This document shows positions 8,144-17,522 of a DNA stretch of 64,000 nt, piece after piece. The notes below the pieces were generated by a model, which saw only the letters and a list, made by a program, of their open reading frames with translations, was not told the origin of the DNA and made no database searches. Made by a program: the position numbers and the translations under genes. The first letter of the stretch is position 1. Every line of letters begins with the position of its first letter. Source of the stretch: Phocaeicola_A sp036804505 (GTDB lineage Bacteria; Bacteroidota; Bacteroidia; Bacteroidales; Bacteroidaceae); contig DAIRSI010000023.1 in NCBI GenBank assembly GCA_036804505.1, positions 3,903 to 67,902 on the forward strand, in the 5' to 3' direction.

Positions 8144-9562
8144 ATGATAGAACAAAACAATAAAGACGGACTGCTTGCGTTAATCCGCAAAGGTCAGCCG
8201 ATGACTCTGAGACAACAGCTGAAACTGACAGTTCAGTTGAGTCTTCCGGCAATCATGGCCCAGCTATCAACCATTCTGATGCAATACATAGATTCATCCA
8301 TGGTGGGAAGTCTTGGAGCTCAGGCATCAGCCTCTATCGGGTTGATATCCACCACTACCTGGCTGTTCTGGGGCATTTGTTCAGCAGCCGCTACAGGGTT
8401 CTCCGTCCAAGTAGCACATTTTATAGGAGCAGGCAATAAAGCCGCTGCCAGAAATGTGTTGAGACAGTCTTTTTTGGCAACATTCCTTCTCAGTGCAACT
8501 CTCATGATCATAGGATGCAGCATCAGTGATGTTCTACCTTTTTGGTTGGGAGGTACACAAGAAATAGCAAAAGACTCCTCTTCCTATTTTTTCATCTTCA
8601 GTCTGTCTCTTCCTATCCTCCAAATTAATTTTTTAGCAGGAAGCATGTTGCGGTGCAGTGGTAATATGCGCATTCCAAGCATACTCAACATCCTAATGTG
8701 CATTTTTGATGTTCTATTCAATGCTGTACTTATTTTCCCTCCCAGAACAATAGAAATACTTGGAACAAACATTTTCATACCTGGTGCAGACATGGGAGTG
8801 ACCGGAGCCGCCATTGGCACAGCGCTTGCCGAGTTTCTTACCGCCATAAGCATGCTTGGTTTTCTGTGCTTTAAGTCATCCGAATTGAAACTCACACAAG
8901 ATCATGGCCGTTTCAAACCTACATCCCAGTGTATATCCAAGGCGCTTCACATCGGATTCCCGATGGGAATTGAACACATTGTTTTATGTGGTGCACAAAT
9001 CATGATAACCATGATTGTTGCTCCTTTGGGTACTACAGCCATTGCAGCCAATGCTTTTGGCATAATAGTTGAAAGCCTCTGCTATATGCCGGGTTACGGA
9101 ATAGCTGATGCAGCCACGACCTTAGTCGGACAAAGCTATGGCGCATGCAGGAAAGATTTGACACGTCGTTTTGCAAGGATTTCCGTCTTTCTAGGAATTG
9201 TTATCATGACCATCATGGGCATTATCATGTATGTGGCATCTCCGGCCATTATGAGTATCATGACCCCAGACCCTGAAGTCCAATCTTTAAGCGTTATGGC
9301 ACTAAGAATCGAAGCATTCGCGGAACCGATGTTTGCAGCTTCAATAGTTGCCTATGGGGTTTTTGTGGGTACCGGAAAGACGTTGGTTCCAAGTATTATG
9401 AACTTAGTAAGCATATGGGCCGTACGGCTGACCCTTGCTGCCTCTTTGGCACCCGTAATGGGACTGAAAGGCGTTTGGATTGCCATGTGCATAGAACTTT
9501 GTTTCAGAGGTCTCATTTTTTTGATTCATCTGAAAAGAGAGCAATGGATGAAATCCATGTAA
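8144..9562 (+). CDS. MATE-family multidrug/cation antiporter
   Basis: A 472-residue integral membrane protein with about 12 hydrophobic segments in two MatE halves. The first half contains LSLPAIMAQLSTILMQYIDS and MVGSLGAQASASIGLISTTT, the typical start of MATE domain 1. The second starts near residue 260 with ALHIGFPMGIEHIVLCGAQI. MATE carriers expel cationic or aromatic compounds using H+ or Na+. Substrate is unknown. It is preceded by the divergent AraC pair, which probably controls it, and followed after 127 bp by a separate transcription unit. Confidence 0.93.
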   Translation: MIEQNNKDGLLALIRKGQPMTLRQQLKLTVQLSLPAIMAQLSTILMQYIDSSMVGSLGAQASASIGLISTTTWLFWGICSAAATGFSVQVAHFIGAGNKAAARNVLRQSFLATFLLSATLMIIGCSISDVLPFWLGGTQEIAKDSSSYFFIFSLSLPILQINFLAGSMLRCSGNMRIPSILNILMCIFDVLFNAVLIFPPRTIEILGTNIFIPGADMGVTGAAIGTALAEFLTAISMLGFLCFKSSELKLTQDHGRFKPTSQCISKALHIGFPMGIEHIVLCGAQIMITMIVAPLGTTAIAANAFGIIVESLCYMPGYGIADAATTLVGQSYGACRKDLTRRFARISVFLGIVIMTIMGIIMYVASPAIMSIMTPDPEVQSLSVMALRIEAFAEPMFAASIVAYGVFVGTGKTLVPSIMNLVSIWAVRLTLAASLAPVMGLKGVWIAMCIELCFRGLIFLIHLKREQWMKSM

Positions 9563-9648
9563 ACAGAAAAAGCCGCATAAAAATCCGTTTCCGTAAAAGT
9601 GGTTATTTATCCCGTAAAATATCTACATGAAGTTCCATCACATTCCCC

Positions 9649-9656
9649 TACCTTTG
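9649..9656 (+). promoter_or_regulatory. -7 element for the DUF3737-patB unit
   Basis: TACCTTTG followed by C, matching TAnnTTTG, 33 bases before the DUF3737 start. It indicates a transcript separate from the MATE gene. Confidence 0.5.
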
Positions 9657-9689
9657 CACCCGTTGAAGAAATGATAAAAAAACAATAAT

Positions 9690-10553
9690 ATGAATTTGAT
9701 AACAGACAAAGAATTTGAAGGCGAGCGCCCTTTATTTGCATCTCATGATTTAAAAATAGAAAAAGTTACCATCCACACAGGTGAATCAGCATTAAAGGAA
9801 TGTAGCAACATAGAAGCCGTTGACTGCCGTTTTGAAGGGAAATACCCTTTTTGGCATAACGACGGCTTTATCGTAAAGGACTGTTTATTCACCGATGGGG
9901 CACGTGCAGCCCTTTGGTATTCACACAATCTGCGAATGATAAATACGGTGGTCGAAGCCCCGAAAATGTTTCGAGAAATGAGTGGCATTCATCTGGAAAA
10001 TGTACAACTGCCCCACGCACAAGAAACATTATGGCATTGTCATGACGTTGAAATCAAAAATGTACAAATAGCTCAAGGAGACTATTTGTTCATGCATAGT
10101 TCAGATATTAAAATTAGTGATTTCAAGCTTGACGGGAATTACTCTTTCCAGTATTGCGAAAATGTCGAAATACATAATGCTATTCTCAATTCCAAAGATG
10201 CATTCTGGAATACGGAAAACGTTACGGTCTATGACTCTACGCTGAACGGAGAGTATCTCGGCTGGCATTCACGCAATCTCAAACTGGTAAACTGCCATAT
10301 ATCAGGAACCCAGCCACTCTGTTATGCTCACGACCTGATTCTTGAAAATTGCACAATGGATGATGATGCCGACCTCGCTTTCGAATACTCGACAGTGGAG
10401 GCAACCATCAAAAGTCCGGTACACAGCGTGAAGAATCCTACAAGCGGAACAATCATTGCAAACAGCTATGGAGAAATAATCCTCGATAAAAATATAAAGT
10501 CACCGGGAAACTGCGAACTGAAACTTTGGGATAACCGTACATGCTTTGATTGA
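9690..10553 (+). CDS. DUF3737-family right-handed beta-helix protein
   Basis: A 287-residue cytoplasmic protein (no signal peptide) of the DUF3737 family, whose function is unknown to me. From about residue 45 to 240 it is a solenoid of near-perfect 19-residue turns, e.g. FMHSSDIKISDFKLDGNYS, FQYCENVEIHNAILNSKDA, FWNTENVTVYDSTLNGEYL and GWHSRNLKLVNCHISGTQP. Each turn has an aromatic at position 1 and alternating Val/Ile/Leu, so a pectate-lyase-like or pentapeptide-like beta-helix is expected. The stop codon is one base before the ATG of the PatB-like gene, implying translational coupling and a shared process. Confidence 0.85.
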   Translation: MNLITDKEFEGERPLFASHDLKIEKVTIHTGESALKECSNIEAVDCRFEGKYPFWHNDGFIVKDCLFTDGARAALWYSHNLRMINTVVEAPKMFREMSGIHLENVQLPHAQETLWHCHDVEIKNVQIAQGDYLFMHSSDIKISDFKLDGNYSFQYCENVEIHNAILNSKDAFWNTENVTVYDSTLNGEYLGWHSRNLKLVNCHISGTQPLCYAHDLILENCTMDDDADLAFEYSTVEATIKSPVHSVKNPTSGTIIANSYGEIILDKNIKSPGNCELKLWDNRTCFD

Positions 10554-10554
10554 A

Positions 10555-11730
10555 ATGAAACATCTTTACAACTTTGACAAGATGAATCCCCGACGCGGAA
10601 CAAATTCCTATAAATGGGATTCATCTCCCGAAGAAGATATGCTTCCTATGTGGGTCGCCGACATGGATTTTCAAACGGCACCTGCCATTATTGAAGCTTT
10701 GCATAAAAGAGTGGAACATGGCATATTCGGCTACGTAAAAGTCCCTGACAATTATTACGAAGCTGTTATCCGATGGTTCGAAAGGCGTCATCATTGGACT
10801 ATCAAGAAGGAATGGATTATCTACACTTCAGGAGTCGTGCCAGCCATTTCGGCAATCATAAAAGCCTTGACCCAACCAGGTGATAAAATTCTGGTGCAAA
10901 CTCCGGTTTATAACTGTTTCTTTTCTTCCATCCGCAACAACGGCTGCAAAATTATCTGTAACGAGCTTATTTATAAAGACAGGACATATACCATTGATTA
11001 TGAAGATTTGGAAGAAAAAGCAGCCGACCCTCTAGTAAAAGTCATGCTGCTTTGCAATCCACATAATCCTGCAGGCAAAGTATGGACTCGTGAAGAACTT
11101 ACTCGTATCGGTGAAATTTGCAACCGTCATCAAGTATTCGTCATTGCTGACGAAATACATTGTGAACTTGTATATCCAGAGAAGCATTACACACCTTTTG
11201 CCTTTATATCTGAAGAATTCCTTCAGAATTCAGCAACTTGTACATCCCCAAGTAAATCCTTCAATCTGGCAGGACTGCAGATAGCCAACATCACGATTGC
11301 TGATAAAGCAATAAGGGATAAAGTGAACAAAGCCATTAATATCAACGAAGTTTGCGACGTAAATCCATTTGGTGTTGAAGCATTGATTGCCGCCTATAAT
11401 GAAAGTGAAGATTGGTTGGAACAACTCATAGCATACCTATATAATAATTATCTTTTTCTGATAGAATTTTTCAAAGAAAACCTGCCGGAATTCCCTGTCA
11501 CCAAATTGGAAGGGACCTATCTGGTATGGATTGACTGTGCGATTCTTAAAAAGAATTCAAGTGAACTTATAGATGAGTTGAAGCTAAATCAAAAACTTTG
11601 GCTTAACGAAGGATCTCTTTACGGAGAAGCCGGAAATCATTTCATCCGTATCAATATAGCTTGTCCTTTAAGCACGCTGAAAATAGGACTTCAACGAATG
11701 AAAGAAGAATTCAAATCCAAACAAATATAA
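10555..11730 (+). CDS. PatB/MalY-family PLP-dependent cystathionine beta-lyase/aminotransferase
   Basis: A fold-type I PLP enzyme of 391 residues from the ATG at 10555; an in-frame TTG at 10546 would overlap the upstream gene and is less likely. MalY/PatB features: KWDSSPEEDMLPMWVADMDF at the N-terminus, LLCNPHNPAGKVWTREEL, VIADEIHCELVYP (cofactor Asp), and SPSKSFNLAGLQIAN with the Schiff-base Lys near residue 235. It probably cleaves C-S bonds of cystathionine or cysteine conjugates, releasing thiol, pyruvate and ammonia; some members act as aminotransferases. It forms a two-gene operon with the DUF3737 protein. Confidence 0.9.
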   Translation: MKHLYNFDKMNPRRGTNSYKWDSSPEEDMLPMWVADMDFQTAPAIIEALHKRVEHGIFGYVKVPDNYYEAVIRWFERRHHWTIKKEWIIYTSGVVPAISAIIKALTQPGDKILVQTPVYNCFFSSIRNNGCKIICNELIYKDRTYTIDYEDLEEKAADPLVKVMLLCNPHNPAGKVWTREELTRIGEICNRHQVFVIADEIHCELVYPEKHYTPFAFISEEFLQNSATCTSPSKSFNLAGLQIANITIADKAIRDKVNKAININEVCDVNPFGVEALIAAYNESEDWLEQLIAYLYNNYLFLIEFFKENLPEFPVTKLEGTYLVWIDCAILKKNSSELIDELKLNQKLWLNEGSLYGEAGNHFIRINIACPLSTLKIGLQRMKEEFKSKQI

Positions 11731-11792
11731 TATCCGGTATTAAAATTAGCTGTATTTTCCTTACTTATAAACTAACGTCACAAAAATAATCG

Positions 11793-11800
11793 TATCTTCG
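11793..11800 (+). promoter_or_regulatory. Weak -7-like element before the small membrane protein gene
   Basis: TATCTTCG followed by C differs from TAnnTTTG at one position. It lies 64 bases before the ATG at 11865 and just upstream of a leader hairpin. No -33 is visible. Confidence 0.3.
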
Positions 11801-11803
11801 CAT

Positions 11804-11829
11804 AACCCAATTCCAAATGGAAACGGGTT
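11804..11829 (+). other. Leader hairpin upstream of the small membrane protein gene
   Basis: AACCC-aa-TTCC pairs with GGAA-ac-GGGTT around an AAAT loop. It lies immediately downstream of the -7-like element, so it would sit at the 5' end of the mRNA. There is no U-tract after it, so it is not a terminator; an mRNA-stabilising 5' stem is the simplest reading. Confidence 0.4.
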
Positions 11830-11864
11830 ATACATTTTATTAATAAGATTTATACTTGAAAATT

Positions 11865-12038
11865 ATGAGAAAGCCAGTATCAAAAACAGCCTCTATCCTC
11901 CTTTGCATTGTCTGGATTATTATGTGTACATATATTCTCATCTTCGCCAAACAAATTGACGGCCCTTTAATACTTTCTTTAGTCATTTCGGGTGCACTTG
12001 TGCTAATTCCGCTGACGAAAAGTTTTAAAAAAGAATAA
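11865..12038 (+). CDS. Small two-helix membrane protein of unknown function
   Basis: A 57-residue protein from the ATG at 11865 (MRKPVSKTASILLCIVWIIM). Two hydrophobic segments at about residues 9-27 and 32-49 are separated by a short FAKQIDGP loop, and the C-terminus is basic (TKSFKKE). I do not recognise the family. It lies between the patB-like gene and gdhA with its own leader and a 160-bp gap to gdhA. The hydrophobic pattern, basic ends and clean start make a real gene likely, but homologues would be needed to be sure. Confidence 0.55.
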   Translation: MRKPVSKTASILLCIVWIIMCTYILIFAKQIDGPLILSLVISGALVLIPLTKSFKKE

Positions 12039-12114
12039 ATAGTTATCTTTTATTCATTTAAAAGCTAAAAAATATTCAATTTGACATCTTTTTGAAGATT
12101 TTCTTATGATTTTG

Positions 12115-12145
12115 TTGCTAGAATAAAATTCTTTCTATAAATTCG
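12115..12145 (+). promoter_or_regulatory. Candidate gdhA promoter
   Basis: TTG at 12115-12117 lies 20 bases before TAAATTCG at 12138-12145, a one-mismatch TAnnTTTG. The spacing fits the -33/-7 architecture of this phylum. The leader to the gdhA ATG is about 50 bases. Confidence 0.4.
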
Positions 12146-12198
12146 CAACCGCATTTAACAAAAAGCAAACTAATTACAACCAATAAAAAGAATTTTGT

Positions 12199-13533
12199 AT
12201 GGACGCAAAAAAAGTTTTGGAAGACCTCAAAAGACGTTTTCCCAATGAACCTGAATATCATCAGGCAGTAGAAGAAGTGTTAGGCACAATCGAAGAGGAG
12301 TACAACAAACATCCTGAATTCGAAAAGGCCAATCTGATTGAACGCCTCTGCATTCCAGATCGTGTATATCAGTTCCGTGTTACTTGGATGGACGATAAGG
12401 GTAATTACCAGACCAACATGGGTTACCGTGTTCAACACAACAATGCCATTGGCCCGTACAAAGGCGGTATCCGTTTCCACGCTTCAGTAAATTTGGGAAT
12501 CCTCAAATTCCTGGCTTTCGAACAGACTTTCAAAAACTCATTAACAACCCTTCCTATGGGCGGTGCCAAAGGCGGTTCTGACTTCTCGCCAAGAGGTAAA
12601 TCCAATGCTGAGGTCATGCGCTTCTGCCAGGCTTTCATGCTTGAATTGACACGTCACATCGGACCTGACGTTGATGTACCGGCCGGTGATATCGGTGTAG
12701 GTGGTCGTGAAGTAGGTTTCATGTTCGGAATGTACAAGAAACTCACTCGTGAGTTCTCCGGCGTATTGACAGGAAAAGGTCGCGAGTTCGGAGGTTCTCT
12801 GATTCGTCCGGAAGCTACCGGTTACGGAAATGTATATTTCCTGATGGAAATGCTGAAGACAAAAGGTACTGATTTGAAAGGTAAGACAGTCTTGATTTCA
12901 GGAGCAGGTAATGTAGCACAATATACAGCCGAAAAAGTTCTTGAATTAGGCGGAAAAGTTCTGACAATGTCCGATTCCGATGGCTATGTTTACGATCCAA
13001 ACGGAATTGACAGGGCTAAATTAGATTTCATCATGGAATTGAAGAATGTATATCGTGGCCGTATCCGTGAATATGCAGAGAAATATGGCGTTAAATACGT
13101 TGAAGGTGCAAAACCTTGGAACGAAAAAGCTGACATCGCTCTTCCTTCAGCTACTCAAAACGAAATCAACGGAGAACAAGCTAGTGCATTGGTAGCAAAC
13201 GGCGTCATGGCTGTATCAGAAGGTGCAAACATGCCAAGTACTCCGGAAGCAATCAAAGTATTCCAGGATGCCAAAATCCTATACGCTCCAGGTAAAGCCG
13301 CTAATGCGGGAGGTGTATCTGTATCAGGCTTGGAAATGAGTCAGAATTCAGAACGTCTGAGCTGGACTGCAGAACAGGTAGATACAATGCTTCACAACAT
13401 CATGACCAACATTCATGAAAACTGTGTGAAGTATGGAACAGAAGCCGACGGTTATGTAAACTACGTGAAAGGTGCCAACGTTGCAGGTTTCATGAAAGTT
13501 GCAAAAGCCATGATGGCTCAAGGAGTTCTCTAA
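12199..13533 (+). CDS. gdhA: NADP-type glutamate dehydrogenase
   Basis: A 444-residue hexameric small-subunit GDH that aminates 2-oxoglutarate to glutamate, the main ammonia-assimilation entry point in gut Bacteroidota. Visible are the substrate region YRVQHNNAIGPYKGGIRFH, the catalytic segment LPMGGAKGGSDFSPRGK, the DVPAGDIGVGGREVGFMFG loop, and the dinucleotide fold LISGAGNVAQYTAEKVLELG near residue 235. An Asp follows the second beta-strand (MSDSDGYVYDP), as in this family. Length and motifs are standard. It is monocistronic with its own terminator. Confidence 0.97.
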   Translation: MDAKKVLEDLKRRFPNEPEYHQAVEEVLGTIEEEYNKHPEFEKANLIERLCIPDRVYQFRVTWMDDKGNYQTNMGYRVQHNNAIGPYKGGIRFHASVNLGILKFLAFEQTFKNSLTTLPMGGAKGGSDFSPRGKSNAEVMRFCQAFMLELTRHIGPDVDVPAGDIGVGGREVGFMFGMYKKLTREFSGVLTGKGREFGGSLIRPEATGYGNVYFLMEMLKTKGTDLKGKTVLISGAGNVAQYTAEKVLELGGKVLTMSDSDGYVYDPNGIDRAKLDFIMELKNVYRGRIREYAEKYGVKYVEGAKPWNEKADIALPSATQNEINGEQASALVANGVMAVSEGANMPSTPEAIKVFQDAKILYAPGKAANAGGVSVSGLEMSQNSERLSWTAEQVDTMLHNIMTNIHENCVKYGTEADGYVNYVKGANVAGFMKVAKAMMAQGVL

Positions 13534-13583
13534 TTATTCAAAATGAATTATAGGTTTTAAATAAGTCATAGTACAAAAAAAAG

Positions 13584-13620
13584 AGGCTGTTCTTCGTGAG
13601 AAGGGCAGCCTTTGTTGTTT
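13584..13620 (+). terminator. Intrinsic terminator after gdhA
   Basis: A 12-bp stem AGGCTGTTCTTC / GAAGGGCAGCCT (two G-U pairs) with a GTGA loop, followed by a T-rich tract, about 50 bases after the gdhA stop. An A-rich left flank could also serve the other strand. Confidence 0.8.
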
Positions 13621-13680
13621 TTATTGAATACAGCCTGACTAAAAAGAATCTATTTTTTCGAATTAATGTTTTAATATTTA

Positions 13681-13688
13681 TATATTTG
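13681..13688 (+). promoter_or_regulatory. -7 element for the M28 peptidase operon
   Basis: TATATTTG followed by C, a perfect consensus match, 23 bases before the ATG at 13711. Confidence 0.6.
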
Positions 13689-13710
13689 CAAGGAATAAAA
13701 ATCATGAGAT

Positions 13711-15234
13711 ATGAAAAGACAGACTTTTTTAATATTCCTTGCAGCGTTCTTCGCATCCATGACAGTGAATGCCCAGAAAGATGCAGCGCCTTTGGCTAAG
13801 ATAAATCTGAATCAAGCCGACTCGCGGACAGATACAGACAAATATCTGGATGCCATGCATCGCAACATCACTTCCGAGAAGCTATTCGGATATGTAAAAC
13901 AATTGTGCGACCCTGCTCTCGAAGGACGTCTTGCAGGTTCGGCCGGAATGGCGAAAGCCGTAAGTATCGTCGAAGGATATTTCCGTCAGTGGAACTTGAC
14001 ACCTGCCGGAAACAACGGAAGCTATATTCAGGAATTTCCACAACCGCATGTTGAAATACACGAAGGAAGTACTATGGAAATCCTTCTTCCGTCAAAAGGA
14101 ACGAAAGGAAAAATATGGACTCCAAAGACCTATCCTTGGTCCGACGGATGGTATGCAGGAAACAATACGGACAATGGTGACATTACCGCCGACGTTGTCT
14201 ATGCCGGTTTTGGTGTAACAGCGCCCGAACTTGGATATGACGACTACAAAGGCATCAACGTGAAAGGCAAGATTGTACTGATAGAAGGTGAAACACCCAA
14301 CCACAGCAACAAGCCTGATTCCATAAAGATGTGGTACAAGCACAGCCTTCATGTGAACAAGATGAACAATGCCGTCAAGAACGGTGCCATCGGCCTTCTC
14401 TACAAATGGGTTCCCGGCCCCGGTTCTCCCTATACCAAAGGACTTGTTTACTGCAACGTGACAGATACTGTCGTAAATGATATTTTTAATGGAACAGGCC
14501 GTACCTACGCCCAGACCGTAAAAAAAATCCGTGAAACATTCAAGCCCTGTTCATTCAATACAGGCAAAAGAGCGCATATCAAGATGGATGCCACCTATTT
14601 TCCAAGCAGTATCGGAAAGAATATTTTCGGTATGATAAAGGGAAGCGACCCCAAACTAGCCGATGAATACATCATCATCTCTGCTCATTTGGACCATTTG
14701 GGCCTCATCCCTTACCTGATTCCGGGTGCCAATGACAATAACTCTTCCACCTCCGTTTTGCTGGGAGTAGCCGAAGCCATGGCAAAATCCTCTATCAGGC
14801 CTAAGAGAAGCATAGTCTTCATGAGTGTGGACGGTGAAGAGTCCGGACTTACGGGAAGTACTTATTACATCAACCATCCGCTTTTCCCGAAGGACAAGGT
14901 CAAGGCAATTCTGAATCTGGAAATGGTAGGAACCGGCGAAGTAATGTACACCAACTATAATTATAACTATCCCGAATTCGGAGAGTTGCTGAAGAAAGCC
15001 AATGATACATACGTTCATCGCCGTCTGCTTGTCGAGGAGGATCATTTCCTGACACGGCCGCGCTCCGATGGCACCAACTTCATGAAAGCCGGATATCCAT
15101 GTGCCGACTTCCGCTGTGCTGGGGGCGGATATTACCACAGTCCGAAAGATAGTCCCGACACTATCAATCCCGAGTTGCTTCAATCGGAAGCCGAATGGAT
15201 GTACTGGTCGGCACTCTATTTTGCAAACAAATAA
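13711..15234 (+). CDS. Exported M28-family zinc peptidase
   Basis: A 507-residue secreted aminopeptidase-type hydrolase. The signal peptide ends at MTVNAQ (residue ~22). A PA-like insert lies near residues 100-270. The M28 catalytic core follows, with a co-catalytic zinc site: His in IISAHLDHLGL, bridging Asp in PGANDNNSSTS, catalytic Glu pair in SVDGEESGLTGS, Glu in LNLEMVGTG, and the last His in YYHSPKDSPDTIN. It likely trims dietary or host peptides in the periplasm or at the surface. It is the first gene of a two-gene unit with an M3 dipeptidase 35 bases downstream. Confidence 0.93.
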   Translation: MKRQTFLIFLAAFFASMTVNAQKDAAPLAKINLNQADSRTDTDKYLDAMHRNITSEKLFGYVKQLCDPALEGRLAGSAGMAKAVSIVEGYFRQWNLTPAGNNGSYIQEFPQPHVEIHEGSTMEILLPSKGTKGKIWTPKTYPWSDGWYAGNNTDNGDITADVVYAGFGVTAPELGYDDYKGINVKGKIVLIEGETPNHSNKPDSIKMWYKHSLHVNKMNNAVKNGAIGLLYKWVPGPGSPYTKGLVYCNVTDTVVNDIFNGTGRTYAQTVKKIRETFKPCSFNTGKRAHIKMDATYFPSSIGKNIFGMIKGSDPKLADEYIIISAHLDHLGLIPYLIPGANDNNSSTSVLLGVAEAMAKSSIRPKRSIVFMSVDGEESGLTGSTYYINHPLFPKDKVKAILNLEMVGTGEVMYTNYNYNYPEFGELLKKANDTYVHRRLLVEEDHFLTRPRSDGTNFMKAGYPCADFRCAGGGYYHSPKDSPDTINPELLQSEAEWMYWSALYFANK

Positions 15235-15269
15235 AACATTATTATCATAATTACAAACTATAATTCAGT

Positions 15270-17429
15270 ATGAAAAAAATTATTATGGCTGCCTTGATAT
15301 GCACGACTGCTGCAGCTTATGCCCAAAACGGCGCCAATACAGGAGGATCCCCGAATCCATTTTTCTCCGAGTACACAACTCCTTATGGAGTACCACCATT
15401 CGAGAAAATAACTATCAACGATTACCGTGAAGCAATCCTCAAGGGTATCGAGGAGCACAAGAAAGAAATTGACGCCATCGCCAACCAAAGTGCGGCGCCT
15501 ACTTTCGAGAACACCATTGTCGCTATGGACAAAAGCGGAAAACTTCTCAATAAGGTAGAAATCGTATTCGGCGCACAGAACGGTGCCAATACGACTCCCG
15601 AGATGCAGAAACTAAGTAAAGAGATGGCTCCTCTTCTCTCTGCCCACAGTGATGATATATCCATGAACGCCAAGCTCTTTGCCAGAGTAAAACAGATTTA
15701 TGACAATCGTGCCCAACTCAACCTCGACAAGGAGAAAAGCAAACTATTGGAAGAAACCTACAAGGATTTTGTTCGCAGCGGTGCCAATCTAAGCGAAGCT
15801 GACCAAAAAAAGCTGCGCGAACTCAACACCAAGATTTCCATGTTGCAGATTACCTTCGGTCAAAACATGCTGAAAGAGACGAACGCATTCAAGTTAATCA
15901 TTGATAACAAGAATGATCTCAGCGGATTGCCACAAAACCTGATTGAAGAAGCTGCCGAAACAGCAAAGAGATTAGGAATGAACGGGAAATGGGTTTTCAC
16001 TCTGCAGAACCCAAGCGTCATGCCGTTCCTTCAGTATGCCGACAATCGCGCCTTGCGTGAAAAGATCTTCAAAGCATACATCAATCGCTGCAACAATAAC
16101 AATGCCGAAGACAACAAAGCCCTTATCCGCGATCTGCTTACCGCACGTCTGGAAAAAGCACAACTGATGGGGTATAAAGATTTCGCTTCCTTGGCTTTGG
16201 AAAACCGCATGGCTAAGAATGAAGAGAATGTCTACAAACTGTTGGATCAGATTTGGACTCCAGCCATCAAGAAAGCCAAAGAAGAATTGGCTGACATTCA
16301 GAATGAAATAAAGAAAGACGGGAAAAACTTCAAAGCCGAAGGCTGGGACTGGCGCTATTATTTTGAGAAAGCCAAAAAAGCCAAATTCAATGTAGATGAG
16401 AATGAAGTCCGTCCATATCTCGAGTTGAACCATGTACGTGACGGAGCTTTCTACACTGCCAACAGACTCTATGGAATCAAATTCCGCAAATTGGACTATA
16501 TGCCTCTGCCTCATCCCGATGCACAGGCCTTTGAATGCACAGACAAGGACGGATCGCCATTGGGCGTTATCTATTTTGATTTCTTCCCTCGCGACAGCAA
16601 ACGGGGAGGCGCATGGTGTGGTTCCTATCGTCCTCAAAGTTATGATGACAACGGACACAAGGTTGTTCCCATCGTCACCATCGTATGTAACTTCACCAAA
16701 CCCTCTGCCGGAGAACCGGCCTTGCTGAGTGTTGACGAAGCCACAACCCTGTTCCATGAATTCGGACATGGCCTGCACGGGCTTTTCCGAGACGTGCACT
16801 ATAACGGAGTATCCAGCGTTCCACGCGATTTCGTAGAATTACCCTCGCAAATTGACGAACATTGGGCTTTTGAACCTGAAGTTTTGAAATACTATGCCAA
16901 AAATTACAAGACGGGAGAGGTCATTCCTCAAAGCCTGATTGACAAACTCGACCAAAGCAGCAAGTACGGACAAGGATTTGCAACCGCAGAATATCTGGCA
17001 GCTTCTCTGCTCGATATGGATCTTCACACACTGAAATCCATACCGGCCAACCTGAACGTGATGGATTTCGAAGCAAAGACTTTAGGCAAGCGCGGACTTT
17101 TGAAACAAATTCCGTCACGCTACCGCACCACATACTTCAACCACACCATGGGTGGCGGATACACAGCTGGTTATTACAGCTATATTTGGGCAGAAGTTTT
17201 GGATTGCGACGCATTCCAGGCATATAAAGAAAGCGGTGACATTTTCAATCAAGACGTTGCAGCCAAGTTCCGTAAATATGTTCTTACACCTGGTGGCATT
17301 GACGATGCCATGATTATGTATAAGAATTTCCGCGGAAGAGAACCCGAAATCAAGGGAGTTCTGGAAAACCGTGGTCTTGACACGCCAAAAGATTCAAAGA
17401 AGATAGTCAGGGAAAAAGAAAACAAATAA
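15270..17429 (+). CDS. dcp: M3-family oligopeptidase / peptidyl-dipeptidase (Dcp-like), exported
   Basis: A 719-residue M3 metallopeptidase with a signal peptide (MKKIIMAALICTTAAAYAQ). The zinc-binding HExxH is in LFHEFGHGLHGLF near residue 495, with the third ligand Glu in the downstream DFVELPSQIDEHW region. The substrate-binding HTMGGGYTAGYYSYIWAEVL block is typical of Dcp/oligopeptidase A. Dcp removes C-terminal dipeptides; the signal peptide places it in the periplasm, beside the M28 aminopeptidase. Together they would reduce peptides to amino acids and dipeptides. Gene symbol is by similarity to Dcp. The transcript ends in a repeat-derived hairpin. Confidence 0.92.
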   Translation: MKKIIMAALICTTAAAYAQNGANTGGSPNPFFSEYTTPYGVPPFEKITINDYREAILKGIEEHKKEIDAIANQSAAPTFENTIVAMDKSGKLLNKVEIVFGAQNGANTTPEMQKLSKEMAPLLSAHSDDISMNAKLFARVKQIYDNRAQLNLDKEKSKLLEETYKDFVRSGANLSEADQKKLRELNTKISMLQITFGQNMLKETNAFKLIIDNKNDLSGLPQNLIEEAAETAKRLGMNGKWVFTLQNPSVMPFLQYADNRALREKIFKAYINRCNNNNAEDNKALIRDLLTARLEKAQLMGYKDFASLALENRMAKNEENVYKLLDQIWTPAIKKAKEELADIQNEIKKDGKNFKAEGWDWRYYFEKAKKAKFNVDENEVRPYLELNHVRDGAFYTANRLYGIKFRKLDYMPLPHPDAQAFECTDKDGSPLGVIYFDFFPRDSKRGGAWCGSYRPQSYDDNGHKVVPIVTIVCNFTKPSAGEPALLSVDEATTLFHEFGHGLHGLFRDVHYNGVSSVPRDFVELPSQIDEHWAFEPEVLKYYAKNYKTGEVIPQSLIDKLDQSSKYGQGFATAEYLAASLLDMDLHTLKSIPANLNVMDFEAKTLGKRGLLKQIPSRYRTTYFNHTMGGGYTAGYYSYIWAEVLDCDAFQAYKESGDIFNQDVAAKFRKYVLTPGGIDDAMIMYKNFRGREPEIKGVLENRGLDTPKDSKKIVREKENK

Positions 17430-17448
17430 AAGCAATAGATTTTTCTAT

Positions 17449-17522
17449 TACAAAAAGTTTACCCTGAGTACCCTACACCAGAAGATGCTGAGAATCAGCC
17501 CTTACTGGTGTAGGGTAACTTT
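17449..17522 (+). repeat. 74-bp intergenic repeat, copy A (left arm)
   Basis: Begins TACAAAAAGTTTACCC and is almost identical over its first 60 bases to copy B (17989-18062) in inverse orientation; a related copy C is at 63415. The copy folds on itself. Its 3' end diverges from B and C and carries a T-run, so here it acts as the dcp terminator. The homology to copy B continues outward to 17442. Confidence 0.85.
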
